This document shows, in pieces, positions 6,552 to 14,297 of a stretch of DNA of 16,991 nt. The notes beneath the pieces were generated by a model. The model searched no databases. It worked only from the letters and a program-made list of their open reading frames with translations, and was not told where the DNA came from. Position numbers and translations under genes: made by a program. This DNA comes from CAIUGU01 sp031398625 (GTDB lineage Bacteria > Pseudomonadota > Gammaproteobacteria > Steroidobacterales > Steroidobacteraceae): positions 1 through 16,991 of the forward strand of contig JANNNQ010000416.1 in NCBI GenBank assembly GCA_031398625.1, in the 5' to 3' direction. Numbering within the stretch: position 1 is the first letter of the stretch; each line of letters opens with the position of its first letter.

Positions 6552-7103
6552 TCATGAAGCAGTTCCTGCAAGCGTCAGTCTCTCCACCGCCCCCGAAAAC
6601 GTCTGCTCGCCAACAGTCACATACAAATGACGGGCCGCCACGGTCAGCGTCAGCGACAGTCGACGCGAGAGATGGGTGATCAGGCTGGCGAGCAACTCTC
6701 TATCCGGGGCGTAGAGTTCAAGCGCCGCTGCGCGATGAATACGCTCCCCGTTCAGGCGAGCCAGCAACTGCGCAGGATCCTTGTGGATGTACACCGCAAC
6801 GCGTGGTGCAGATTTCGCCGCACGGTGAATGCGCGAGGCCTCCGGCGCACCGATGTCGATCCACGCCTGGAGGACACCCGTGAGATCGCGGATCGAAATG
6901 GCGGGCTCGTCCGGATCGGACAGTCCCTTCGAGAATGCGATTCCTTCGGTATATTCAAGGCAGTACGCCAGTACCCGGGCGAGCAGATAGTCTTCCGCTT
7001 CGGATGGATGACGCGCAACTCGCAGTGTGAGGGACTCATAGATGCCCTTGTCCGAGTTCGCGAGCTCGATATCGAAGACGTAGAGGGTTGCGCCCAGGGC
7101 CAT
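6552..7103 (-). CDS. yaeQ: YaeQ family protein
   Basis: A 183-residue protein matching the E. coli YaeQ family along its length: start MALGATLYVFDIELANSDKG, then LTLRVARHPSEAEDYLLARVLAYCL, FSKGLSDPDEPAISIRDL, QAWIDIGAPEASRIHRAAKS, VAVYIHKDP, and a C-terminal sheet region. YaeQ structures have a PD-(D/E)xK nuclease-like fold, but the cellular role is unclear. The ATG at 7103 was chosen over a longer frame because YaeQ proteins normally begin M-A-x-x-A-T; an AAAGAGA stretch lies just upstream on the minus strand. It is transcribed divergently from the aldo/keto reductase, and its 3' end faces the hairpin cluster. Confidence 0.9.
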   Translation of the reverse strand: MALGATLYVFDIELANSDKGIYESLTLRVARHPSEAEDYLLARVLAYCLEYTEGIAFSKGLSDPDEPAISIRDLTGVLQAWIDIGAPEASRIHRAAKSAPRVAVYIHKDPAQLLARLNGERIHRAAALELYAPDRELLASLITHLSRRLSLTLTVAARHLYVTVGEQTFSGAVERLTLAGTAS

Positions 7104-7188
7104 GGGATCTCTTTGAACCGCAAAAAGGTTACGATCCCCCAAGTTTGTCCGGAACACCAGCACTCACACATGACCGACAGGATTGACC

Positions 7189-8217
7189 ATGGAATACAGA
7201 CGTCTGGGAGCTTCCGGCCTGCGGGTGCCGGTACTCGGTTTTGGCACGGCCACCTTCGGTGGCAGCAATGACTTCTTCAGGGCCTGGGGTGCGACCGACG
7301 CCGGGGGTGCCTCGCGCCTGATCGACATCTGTCTCGATCACGGCATCTCCCTGTTCGATAGTGCGGACGTCTATTCCGCAGGTCTTGCCGAGGAAATCCT
7401 GGGCAAGGCGATCAAAGGCAGGCGCGACAGGCTGCTTATCTCGACGAAAGCCACCTTTCCAACCGGCGAGGGTGCCAACGAGTTCGGCTCGTCCCGGCAG
7501 CATCTTGTCGATGCAGTCGAGAAATCCCTGGTACGGCTCGGTACGGACCATATCGACCTGTTCCAGCTCCACGGCCAGGACTACAACACCCCGGTAGAAG
7601 AGACGCTCGCGACCCTCGATCAGCTCGTGCGCGCGGGCAAGATTCGTTACATCGGGGCTTCCAATTTCTCCGGATGGCACTTGATGAAGTCGCTTGCCGC
7701 CTCGGATCGATACGGATATCCGCGACACGTTGCGCACCAGGCGTACTACTCGCTGCTGAATCGCGACTACGAGTGGGAGCTGATGCCGCTCGGTCTGGAT
7801 CAAGGGGTCGGCGCTGTCGTCTGGAGTCCTCTGGGGTGGGGCAAGTTGACCGGCAGGATTCGTCGTGGCAGTCCTGCGAAACCGGGTACCCGAGCCCATG
7901 ACATCGCAGGTACCGGTCCCCACTACGAGGAAGAGCGGCTGTTTCGCATCGTCGATGCACTCGACGGCATCGCAAGGGAATCCGGCAAGACCATTCCGCA
8001 GATCGCGCTCAACTGGCTTCTGCAAAGGCCCACGGTGTCCAACGTGATCATCGGTGCACGCAACGAAGTGCAGCTGATCGAGAACATCGGAGCGGTCGAT
8101 TGGGCACTGGACGCAGGGCAGATGGCCTCGCTTGAGGCTGCGAGTGCGGTCCAGCCGGCCTATCCGGTCTGGCACCAGCGCGACTTTCCGCTACTGAACG
8201 AGCGGGGTCGCGTCTGA
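7189..8217 (+). CDS. Aldo/keto reductase
   Basis: A 342-residue NADP(H)-dependent oxidoreductase with an (alpha/beta)8 barrel, presumably cytoplasmic. The catalytic tetrad is visible: D57 and Y62 (FDSADVY), K87 (STKATF) and H128 (FQLHGQD). GFGTATFGG near the start and IIGARNEVQLIENIG near the end (cofactor-binding region) are typical of the family that reduces small aldehydes and ketones, close to the YajO/Tas-type and potassium-channel-beta-like groups. The ATG at 7189 has AGGA at 7179-7182; a TTG two codons earlier is possible but unneeded. The 85-bp gap to yaeQ holds the divergent promoters, though I cannot place good boxes. The substrate cannot be told from sequence. Confidence 0.93.
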   Translation: MEYRRLGASGLRVPVLGFGTATFGGSNDFFRAWGATDAGGASRLIDICLDHGISLFDSADVYSAGLAEEILGKAIKGRRDRLLISTKATFPTGEGANEFGSSRQHLVDAVEKSLVRLGTDHIDLFQLHGQDYNTPVEETLATLDQLVRAGKIRYIGASNFSGWHLMKSLAASDRYGYPRHVAHQAYYSLLNRDYEWELMPLGLDQGVGAVVWSPLGWGKLTGRIRRGSPAKPGTRAHDIAGTGPHYEEERLFRIVDALDGIARESGKTIPQIALNWLLQRPTVSNVIIGARNEVQLIENIGAVDWALDAGQMASLEAASAVQPAYPVWHQRDFPLLNERGRV

Positions 8218-8298
8218 AAGTCAGGTGAGTTTCTAGAAAAGCGCCGAATCGGCAGTGCAGCCGGTCCGGAACTGGATTCCCTCAGGAGCTTCAAGATC

Positions 8299-9096
8299 GT
8301 GGCCAATCTGGAATACCGCATCGATGGATCGGATCTGCAGTTCGTGGAAATCATGCTGCCCCCGGGCGAAAGGATGGTGGGCGAACCCGGCGCGATGATG
8401 TACCAGGATGAAGGCATCACGATGGACACCCGCCTCGGCGATGGGGTGGACGAGAACCTGTTTGCCCGTCTGGCGGGCGCAATCAAGCGCGCATTCACGG
8501 GTGAGCGGATGTTTTCAACCCTGTTCGAGAACGCCACTTCGCGTCCCCTGCGGGTGGCCTTTGCGACACCCACCCTGGGGAAGATCCTGCCAGTCGATCT
8601 CGGCGCCAATGGCGGGGCGATCATCTGCCAGAAGGGCGCTTTCCTGGCGGGAACGCAGGGCGTTCGGGTGAGCCTGGCCTTCAAGAAACGGCTGCGCGTC
8701 GGGTTCTTCGGAGGGGAGGGCTTCATCATGCAGAAGCTGACGGGCGAGGGCACTGCCTTCATCAACGCGAGTGGTACATTGAAGGAGATCTACCTGGCAC
8801 CGGGCCAGGCCCTGAAAGTGGATACCGGGTGCCTCGCTGCCCTGCAGACCACGACAAGCTATGACATCAAGTACGTGGGCAAGCTGAAGACCACCTTCTT
8901 TGGCGGCGAGGGGCTGTTCTTTGCACACCTCAAGGGACCTGGAACGGTGTGGCTGCAGAGCCTCCCCGTCAAGCGCCTGTTGGCGGCGCTGACCTCGGGT
9001 CGACCGCGGCGCGGGCTCTTTGCACGCCTGCTGTACTTCTTCCTGGTCATTTTCTTTGTGCTGGTGGCGATCTTCTCGGAGCAGGGCCTGCCTTGA
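8299..9096 (+). CDS. AIM24/TIGR00266 family protein with C-terminal membrane anchor
   Basis: 265 residues. The body matches the TIGR00266/AIM24 family (beta-rich, TRAP-like fold): VEIMLPPGERMVGEPGAMMY, LPVDLGANGGAIICQKGAFL, then GFFGGEGFIMQKLTGEGTAF and KTTFFGGEGLFFAHLKGPGT, a repeated GGEG motif characteristic of the family. The last 22 residues contain a hydrophobic segment at about 244-260 (LLYFFLVIFFVLVAIF), suggesting tail anchoring in the inner membrane with the body in the cytoplasm. The start is GTG at 8299 with AGGAG at 8284-8288. Its stop overlaps the start of the M48 peptidase gene (TTGA). Function in bacteria is unknown to me; the partner peptidase suggests an envelope quality role (inference). 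Confidence 0.88.
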   Translation: MANLEYRIDGSDLQFVEIMLPPGERMVGEPGAMMYQDEGITMDTRLGDGVDENLFARLAGAIKRAFTGERMFSTLFENATSRPLRVAFATPTLGKILPVDLGANGGAIICQKGAFLAGTQGVRVSLAFKKRLRVGFFGGEGFIMQKLTGEGTAFINASGTLKEIYLAPGQALKVDTGCLAALQTTTSYDIKYVGKLKTTFFGGEGLFFAHLKGPGTVWLQSLPVKRLLAALTSGRPRRGLFARLLYFFLVIFFVLVAIFSEQGLP

Positions 9097-10211
9097 ACAA
9101 GGTCTCTGCACTGTTGCACGCCCGCCATCTGCCGGGCGCGGGTGTGCCCTGCGTCGTCCATTTCGCCGGCGATGTCCTGGTAGTGGACGGGCCTGAGCAG
9201 TTCGATGTGCCTGCCGACTCCCTGCAGGTGTCGACCGGCGGCTTTCATGACGACACGCTGTTCGTCAGCTGGGCACGGGCGGCGGACCAGTACTCCCTCG
9301 TCATCACCGACCTGAGTGCCCAGAGGGAACTCGCCGCGTCGGCGCCTTCTGCGTTGAGAGCCGCCTTCGGCCGTGGGCGTCGTGAGCTCGACTATCACCG
9401 TGGCAAGTGGACTGCGGTGCTCAGCATGCTGGGACTCATCGGTATCGGGCTGCTCGTCGGGTGGTGGCAAAGTGAGGCGATCATCGGCTGGCTGGCCAGC
9501 AAAGTGCCCCTCGAGCGCGAGGAGCGGCTCGGAGCCATGGGCCTGGCGCAGCTCAGGATCGATGCGGACCTGCAGGAGGGCGGTGCAGCCGTCGAAGCGG
9601 TGGCTGAAATCGGTTCGCGGCTGACGCAGGGATCACGGTATCAATACCAGTGGTTCGTGAATGACGATGCCGCCATCAACGCGTTTGCGCTGCCCGGCGG
9701 CATTGTCGTCGTCAATGCGGGACTCATCGCCGCCACGGAGACGCCAGAGGAACTGGCAGGAGTGCTTGCCCACGAAGTCCAGCACGTGGAGGGGCGTCAC
9801 GCGCTCGAGCAGATGATCCATTCAGCGGGCTGGGCAGCCTTCCTTGCCGTGACGCTGGGCGATGTGAGTGCTCTCGGTGGCGTCCTGATCCACCAGGCCG
9901 GCAGCTTGCGCCACAGCCGTCAGCTTGAGCTGGAGGCTGACTCGGAAGGCGTGAAGAACCTGGCGCGGGCCGGCATCTCCCCGCACGGCGTTGCGCAGTT
10001 CTTCAAGCGGATGGAGGCCGAACAGGCCCGTACCGGGGGAGAGTCGGTCATCGCCTTGTTGTCCACGCACCCCGCGACGGGGGACCGGCTCGAGGAGGCG
10101 GCCGCACTGGCCGATGCCACTCCCTGCGATTGCCAGCCGTTGCAGTACGACTGGAACGCCATTCGCGAGGCGGTCAAGAAGGAAGGCACCGACAGTCCAG
10201 CCCTGGAGTAA
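9093..10211 (+). CDS. M48 family metallopeptidase, membrane-anchored, TTG start
   Basis: 372 residues. Residues ~20-75 (VVHFAGDVLVVDGPEQFDVP) resemble the N-terminal DUF7092-type domain found on some M48 proteases. A transmembrane helix follows at about 106-125. The peptidase domain has the zinc motif H227-E-V-Q-H231 (LAHEVQHVEGRH) and the third ligand probably at E279 (ELEADSEG), then LLSTHPATGDRLEEA, typical of BepA/Oma1-like M48C enzymes. The catalytic domain would be periplasmic or membrane-facing. A TTG at 9093 overlapping the upstream stop (TTGA) was chosen: GGAG and AGGG lie at 9078-9086, and the frame upstream of it is only a shadow of the AIM24 gene. Likely translationally coupled to that gene. 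Role in membrane protein or outer-membrane quality control is inferred from family. Confidence 0.9.
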   Translation: MNKVSALLHARHLPGAGVPCVVHFAGDVLVVDGPEQFDVPADSLQVSTGGFHDDTLFVSWARAADQYSLVITDLSAQRELAASAPSALRAAFGRGRRELDYHRGKWTAVLSMLGLIGIGLLVGWWQSEAIIGWLASKVPLEREERLGAMGLAQLRIDADLQEGGAAVEAVAEIGSRLTQGSRYQYQWFVNDDAAINAFALPGGIVVVNAGLIAATETPEELAGVLAHEVQHVEGRHALEQMIHSAGWAAFLAVTLGDVSALGGVLIHQAGSLRHSRQLELEADSEGVKNLARAGISPHGVAQFFKRMEAEQARTGGESVIALLSTHPATGDRLEEAAALADATPCDCQPLQYDWNAIREAVKKEGTDSPALE

Positions 10212-10244
10212 CGGCGCAAAGTGGCACGCGCTTCCTCTTCCGAC

Positions 10245-10470
10245 TTAAACGGGGACGCAAAACCGTTTCCAGCCCCCAAGGCCCCAGGCATGGACGCGCC
10301 CTGGGTCGCCCGTCAGTGAAGGACTACAGCGCCGTGCGGCATTCGCCGGATTCGCGAGTTGCCCGGTTGTGGAATGCTTAGGCTCAAGCTACTGATGAAC
10401 CTCCAACACGAGACGTCGTAGCAGAAAGCCCGAATCCGTTCTCTTGAGACCGATCCGGGCTTTCTTTTTT
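10245..10470 (+). ncRNA. Candidate small RNA or long structured 3' UTR
   Basis: The strong terminator at 10423-10470 lies 212 nt after the peptidase stop, with several stem-loops in between. Two of the loops expose GGA (10253-10255 and 10292-10294), a feature of CsrA/RsmA-titrating RNAs; GGA also occurs at 10321, 10348 and 10371. Five GGA in ~220 nt is roughly what this base composition predicts, so the motif count alone proves nothing. No clear sigma-70 promoter was found, so a 3' UTR of the peptidase mRNA is an equal alternative. Confidence 0.25.
10423..10470 (+). terminator. Rho-independent terminator
   Basis: AGAAAGCCCG (10423-10432) pairs perfectly with CGGGCTTTCT (10456-10465) around a 23-nt loop and runs directly into a T tract ending at 10470. 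The orientation is + strand: the minus-strand side of the hairpin has no T tract. It ends whatever is transcribed after the AIM24-M48 pair. Confidence 0.85.
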
Positions 10471-10903
10471 GTGCCGACGAGGAGTTGGCAGGGTGATGCA
10501 AAACCCTTTGCAGCGCCCTGATAACGGTTCTGCCCGCAGGCCTCGCATCGCAGCACGCTCATCACTGCAATGCAGGTTGCAAGTCCCGATCCACCTGGTG
10601 TATGGATTGCGTCCCGCCAGCGGCTGTTTTTCCCGGAGCAGACCATGGGCACCCAGCGTCAGACGCAGCGACAATCAGGGCAGGGCGATCTCCCCTCGCT
10701 CCAGCATGAGCAGTCGCTTCCGAAACCCCTGATTCCAGAACTCTGCAGGAAGCAGGACGGCAGGATCATGCAACGAACGGTCCCGCAGCCCGCCCAGCAA
10801 TCCTCGGCTACTGCTGGCGCAGAGGATCCGCGGTTGCATGACGAAGACGCCTTCGATCTGGCAGACAAGCCGTAGTCGCCTTCCGGCCCGACCCCGGGCT
10901 GCC

Positions 10904-10936
10904 TTGACTCGCAATATCAGGTCGCCCCTCTATACT
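10904..10936 (+). promoter_or_regulatory. Possible promoter of the sugar dehydrogenase gene
   Basis: TTGACT (10904-10909) and TATACT (10931-10936) are good -35 and -10 hexamers, but their 21-nt spacing is longer than the usual 16-18, so only the -10 may be used. The gene's ATG is 31 nt beyond the -10 box. Confidence 0.35.
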
Positions 10937-10966
10937 CGGCGCGAGTTTCATCGTGGGGGAGATCCA

Positions 10967-12211
10967 ATGCCGAGATCGTATTCGCTGCCGGTCAGTGCGG
11001 CAAAACAGTGGCTCGTGGTCGCGTTGACAGCCCTGGCTGCAGCACCTGCCGCCGTCGCGCAGAGAACGGTGCCGTTCCAGTCGGGCATTCCCGTCGCCCC
11101 CCTGGGCATTGCCGACAAGCCGCTGCCCGCCGGGCCGTTCGACTATGCGACGGGCGAAGGGCAGGACGTCAGGGTGGTCGTGGTGACGAAGGAACTGTCG
11201 TTTCCATTCAGCGCCACGTTCCTGCCGGATGGCACGCTGCTCGTGACAGAGCGTGCGGGCCGGCTGCGAACGATCCGCAACGGCAAACTGGATCCGAATC
11301 CGGTGCCAGGCGGGCCCGCAGCCTTCTCCGCCGGCATCTCCGGATTGCCAGGCGCAGTGCATGGCTACATGGATGTCGCCCTGCATCCCCAGTTTGCGCA
11401 GAACCAGCTCCTGTACCTGAGCTATACGAAGCCCCTGCCCGACAACAAGCGTTCCATCGCGGTCGCGCGTGCAAAATGGACGACGGGCGGCCTGACGGAA
11501 CTCAAGGACGTCTTCGTCGCCGGCGACAACGCAGGCGGCGCGATGCCGATCGTTTTCGGCCGTGACGGCATGTTGTACATCGGCACGAGCGGCGGCGATG
11601 CGCAGGCCCCAGGCAGCTACGGCGGTAAGGTGTTGAGGATTCGCGATGATGGCAGCGTGCCTGCAGACAACCCCTTCGTGGGGCAGGCCGTGTACAAGCC
11701 GGAGATCTCCACGCTGGGGCATCGCAGCCCCCTCGGGCTGGCGCTGCATCCGGCAACCGGTGACGTCTGGGAAAGCGAAAATGGCCCCAACGGCGGCGAT
11801 GAACTCAACATCATCCGCGCCGGCAAGAACTATGGCTGGCCCCTGGTGAGCTACGGCCGTCGCTACCCCGGTCCCTGGCAGGCTGACCTGCCAACCCATG
11901 TGGGGTATGAGCCGCCCGTGGTGTACTGGATGCCGGCGATCGCCGTGTCGGGCTTCACCTTCTACACCGGCGACAAACTGGCGAAGTGGACGGGCGATAT
12001 CTTCGCCGGCGGTCTGCGCACCGGCGAGATTCCGGGCACCGGTCGCGTTGATCGCATCCTGTTCAACGAACAGATGGAGGAACTGCGCCGGGAGTCGTTG
12101 CTCGTTGACCTGGGTCAGCGCATCCGCGACGTGCAGCAGGGTCCTGACGGCCTGCTCTATGTGGTCACTGACGAAGACGAAGGAGCGATCCTGCGCATCG
12201 AGCCGCGTTGA
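10967..12211 (+). CDS. PQQ-dependent glucose/sorbosone dehydrogenase family protein, exported
   Basis: 414 residues with a signal peptide (residues 1-32: basic start, hydrophobic core LVVALTALAAAPAAVA). The mature part is a six-bladed beta-propeller of the soluble glucose dehydrogenase/sorbosone dehydrogenase (GSDH) family: FSATFLPDGTLLVTERAGRL (81-100), HGYMDVALHPQF (132-143), YIGTSGGDAQAPGSYGGKVL, GHRSPLGLALHPATG (251-265), ENGPNGGDELN (271-281, calcium/cofactor region) and DVQQGPDGLLYVVTDE near the end. The family oxidises aldoses in the periplasm with PQQ, although many members (YliI-like) have no proven substrate. The ATG at 10967 has GGGGGAGA just upstream. The gene is followed by a tannase-family gene on the same strand after 139 bp. 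Confidence 0.9.
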   Translation: MPRSYSLPVSAAKQWLVVALTALAAAPAAVAQRTVPFQSGIPVAPLGIADKPLPAGPFDYATGEGQDVRVVVVTKELSFPFSATFLPDGTLLVTERAGRLRTIRNGKLDPNPVPGGPAAFSAGISGLPGAVHGYMDVALHPQFAQNQLLYLSYTKPLPDNKRSIAVARAKWTTGGLTELKDVFVAGDNAGGAMPIVFGRDGMLYIGTSGGDAQAPGSYGGKVLRIRDDGSVPADNPFVGQAVYKPEISTLGHRSPLGLALHPATGDVWESENGPNGGDELNIIRAGKNYGWPLVSYGRRYPGPWQADLPTHVGYEPPVVYWMPAIAVSGFTFYTGDKLAKWTGDIFAGGLRTGEIPGTGRVDRILFNEQMEELRRESLLVDLGQRIRDVQQGPDGLLYVVTDEDEGAILRIEPR

Positions 12212-12350
12212 CCCTGTTGTCGATCCGGCGGGCCGACAGGTCTTCGTTCAGGCGCTGCGCCCGCCTTTCCACAGTGGCCGCGTTCACGTCAGAATGGGCC
12301 ACGCGCGCCGGCTGTCACTCGCGCAAGATGGGGCCGGAGGGGGAATAGCG

Positions 12351-13865
12351 ATGTCCACGACACTTGCGATGATGGTGCTGGGAATGCAGGCTGCAGCACA
12401 GCCAGCCGCTGCCTGTACGCAGCTGCGTGCCGTTACACTGCCCAATGCCACGATCAAATCGGTGACCCTCGTCGCGGCGGGTCCGATGTCGATTCCAGGA
12501 GCAGCACTGCCCCAGGGCGGCGTGCCCGGTCAGGCACCACCACCGGCGCCCCTGCTGCCCGCACACTGCCGCGTCGCTGCGGTGCTCACGCCCACCAGCG
12601 ATTCGCACATCGAGATGGAGCTGTGGCTTCCGGTCGAACGCTGGAACGGCAAGTTCCAGGCGGTCGGCAACGGCGGCTGGGCCGGGTCCATCAGCTATCC
12701 GGCACTGGCCCTTGCGCTGCAGGAGGGGTACGCCACGGCTTCGACGGATACGGGACACCAGGGAGGCAATACGCTTTTCGCCATCGACCATCCCGAAAAG
12801 CTGGTCGACTACGCACATCGCTCGGTGCATGAAATGGTGGTGCAGTCGAAGTCGCTGATTGCGGCGTACTACTCCCGGGCGCCGCAGCTTTCGTACTGGA
12901 ATGGCTGCTCGACGGGGGGCCGTCAGGGCTTGACGGCAGCCCTCAAGTATCCTGGCGATTTCGACGCCGTCATTGCCGGCGCGCCCGCCAACAACTCGAT
13001 CAACATGCATGCGTCCGACATTGCCGTGGCCCTCGCCGGCCTCAGGGATCCGGCCGCGATCGTGCCACCGGACAAACTGGCTCTCGTCAACCGCGCGGCG
13101 GTGGCAGCGTGCGATGCGAACGATGGCATTGTCGACGGCCTGATCAACGATCCTCGCAGCTGCACCGTGAATGTCGCGGCCCTGCAATGCGCACCCGGCG
13201 GTATGGACAACTGCCTGACGCCCCCGCAGGTGTCTGCCGTGCAGCGGATGTACCAGCCCACCACGATGCGCAATGGCGAGGTCGTCTACCCTGGCAAGGA
13301 AGCAGGCAGTGAACCCGGCTGGGCGCCGTTCCTGGGCGGCAACCTGTTTCCCGTACCGGTGGGCACGTTCCAGATCGCCTACAACAATGCGGCCTGGGAC
13401 CCGAAGACCTTCGACATCGATCGGGATCTCCCGGTGGCGCGCGCCAGGGTCAGTCCGATCATCGATGCGCTCGATCCTGACCTCGCGGCATTCACGGCGC
13501 GCGGCGGAAAGGTGCTGATGTACCACGGCTGGAACGACAACCTCATTCCCCCCCGGAACTCGATCAACTACTTCTCGCGGGTGACAGAAACCCCGGCAGG
13601 GAAAGACGGCGATTTCATCCGCCTGTTCATGGTGCCCGGCATGAATCACTGTTCCGGTGGCGTCGGGCCGAACCAGATCAACTGGATGGGTGCGCTCGAA
13701 CGCTGGAGGGAACAGGGGACCGCACCGGAACGCATCGAGGCGATCCGCATTGCCGGCAACCGGGTCGACATGACACGCCCGCTCTGTCCCTATCCGCAGG
13801 TCGCCGTGCATACCGGCAAGGGCAGCACCAGCGATGCGGCCAACTTCTCCTGCATGGCGCCTTGA
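12351..13865 (+). CDS. Tannase/feruloyl esterase family alpha/beta hydrolase
   Basis: 504 residues. The family hydrolyses ester bonds of gallic, ferulic or related aromatic acids, usually outside the cytoplasm. The defining CS-D-HC motif is complete: C186-S187 in GCSTGGRQG (nucleophile serine plus disulfide cysteine), D396 in YHGWNDNLIPP, and H433-C434 in GMNHCSGG. GNGGWAGSISYPALA and ATASTDTGHQGG are further family hallmarks. AHRSVHEMVVQSKSLI and the DGIVDGLINDPRSC calcium-site-like segment also fit. The ATG at 12351 has GGAGGGGG upstream. With this start the N terminus (STTLAMMVLGMQAAAQPAAA) is signal-like but lacks basic residues; an in-frame ATG at 12294 would add an RR-containing stretch but has no good ribosome binding site. 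The exact substrate is unknown. Confidence 0.92.
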   Translation: MSTTLAMMVLGMQAAAQPAAACTQLRAVTLPNATIKSVTLVAAGPMSIPGAALPQGGVPGQAPPPAPLLPAHCRVAAVLTPTSDSHIEMELWLPVERWNGKFQAVGNGGWAGSISYPALALALQEGYATASTDTGHQGGNTLFAIDHPEKLVDYAHRSVHEMVVQSKSLIAAYYSRAPQLSYWNGCSTGGRQGLTAALKYPGDFDAVIAGAPANNSINMHASDIAVALAGLRDPAAIVPPDKLALVNRAAVAACDANDGIVDGLINDPRSCTVNVAALQCAPGGMDNCLTPPQVSAVQRMYQPTTMRNGEVVYPGKEAGSEPGWAPFLGGNLFPVPVGTFQIAYNNAAWDPKTFDIDRDLPVARARVSPIIDALDPDLAAFTARGGKVLMYHGWNDNLIPPRNSINYFSRVTETPAGKDGDFIRLFMVPGMNHCSGGVGPNQINWMGALERWREQGTAPERIEAIRIAGNRVDMTRPLCPYPQVAVHTGKGSTSDAANFSCMAP

Positions 13866-13877
13866 CGCGGTGGCGCG

Positions 13878-14297
13878 ATGAACTACCTGCACACGATGGT
13901 GCGCGTGACAGACCTGCGCGCATCCCTGGAGTTCTATTGCGGGGCGCTGGGCCTGAAGGAAGTCCGGCGCATCGACAACGACAAGGGCCGGTTCACGCTG
14001 GTGTTCCTGCGGGCGCCAGGGGATCGCCAGGGCGAGATCGAGCTGACCCATAACTGGGACCCGGAGGACTATCGCATCGGCCGTGCCTTCGGCCATCTCG
14101 CCTACGAGGTCGACGACATCTATGTAGCCTGTCGCCGTCTCGAGGAACGAGGCGTGACGATCAATCGTCCGCCCCGCGATGGCCGGATGGCCTTCATCCG
14201 CTCGCCAGACAACATCTCCATCGAGCTGTTGCAGAAGGGCGGCGCCCTGCCGCCTCAAGAGCCCTGGAGCTCGATGCCCAACACTGGCGAGTGGTAG
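13878..14297 (+). CDS. gloA: Glyoxalase I-like (lactoylglutathione lyase, VOC superfamily)
   Basis: 139 residues, two betaalphabetabetabeta modules. Glyoxalase I converts the methylglyoxal-glutathione hemithioacetal to lactoylglutathione. The four metal ligands known from E. coli GloA align: H5 (YLHTMVRV), E55 (GEIELTHNW), H73 (FGHLAYEVDD) and E116 (ISIELLQKG). Overall similarity to GloA is high over residues 4-120; the C terminus is slightly different (ALPPQEPWSSMPNTGEW). It starts 12 nt after the tannase stop, with GGTGG upstream, and is probably co-transcribed. Its TAG stop directly abuts the stop of the convergent membrane protein gene. A related VOC enzyme with another substrate cannot be excluded. 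Confidence 0.85.
   Translation: MNYLHTMVRVTDLRASLEFYCGALGLKEVRRIDNDKGRFTLVFLRAPGDRQGEIELTHNWDPEDYRIGRAFGHLAYEVDDIYVACRRLEERGVTINRPPRDGRMAFIRSPDNISIELLQKGGALPPQEPWSSMPNTGEW

Larger units (their letters stand above)
10212..10966. other. Gene-free stretch of about 755 bp with hairpins, a terminator and no convincing ORF
   Basis: No reading frame here shows a recognisable family or a strong ribosome binding site. The first part (10245-10470) contains hairpins AAACGG/CCGTTT (10247-10252 with 10263-10268), CCCAGG/CCTGGG (10283-10288 with 10300-10305) and GCATTC/GAATGC (10339-10344 with 10372-10377), then a strong terminator. The second part (10471-10900) carries overlapping open frames on both strands (about 70-100 codons); their codon third positions are only moderately GC-rich on either strand, so they are either random or decayed remnants. 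The last ~60 bases hold the likely promoter of the following gene. Confidence 0.6.

Noticed and set aside
5840..6571. Minus-strand open frame running through tRNA-Pro and the merR-like gene, translating to a peptide with DLNLRPLAPHASALPG
   Set aside because: This is the well-known artefact of translating the antisense of a proline tRNA; the rest is antisense to merR and to the hairpin repeats.
10250..10310. GGGGACGCAAAACC, reminiscent of the GEMM (c-di-GMP) riboswitch core
   Set aside because: The rest of the riboswitch consensus (second helix and the GGTAGC...GGGTTACC part) is absent, and no gene follows at a suitable distance.
12315..14258. 647-codon minus-strand open frame opposite the tannase and gloA genes
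   Set aside because: Antisense shadow spanning two well-supported genes; no domain and biased Arg/His/Gln/Val content.
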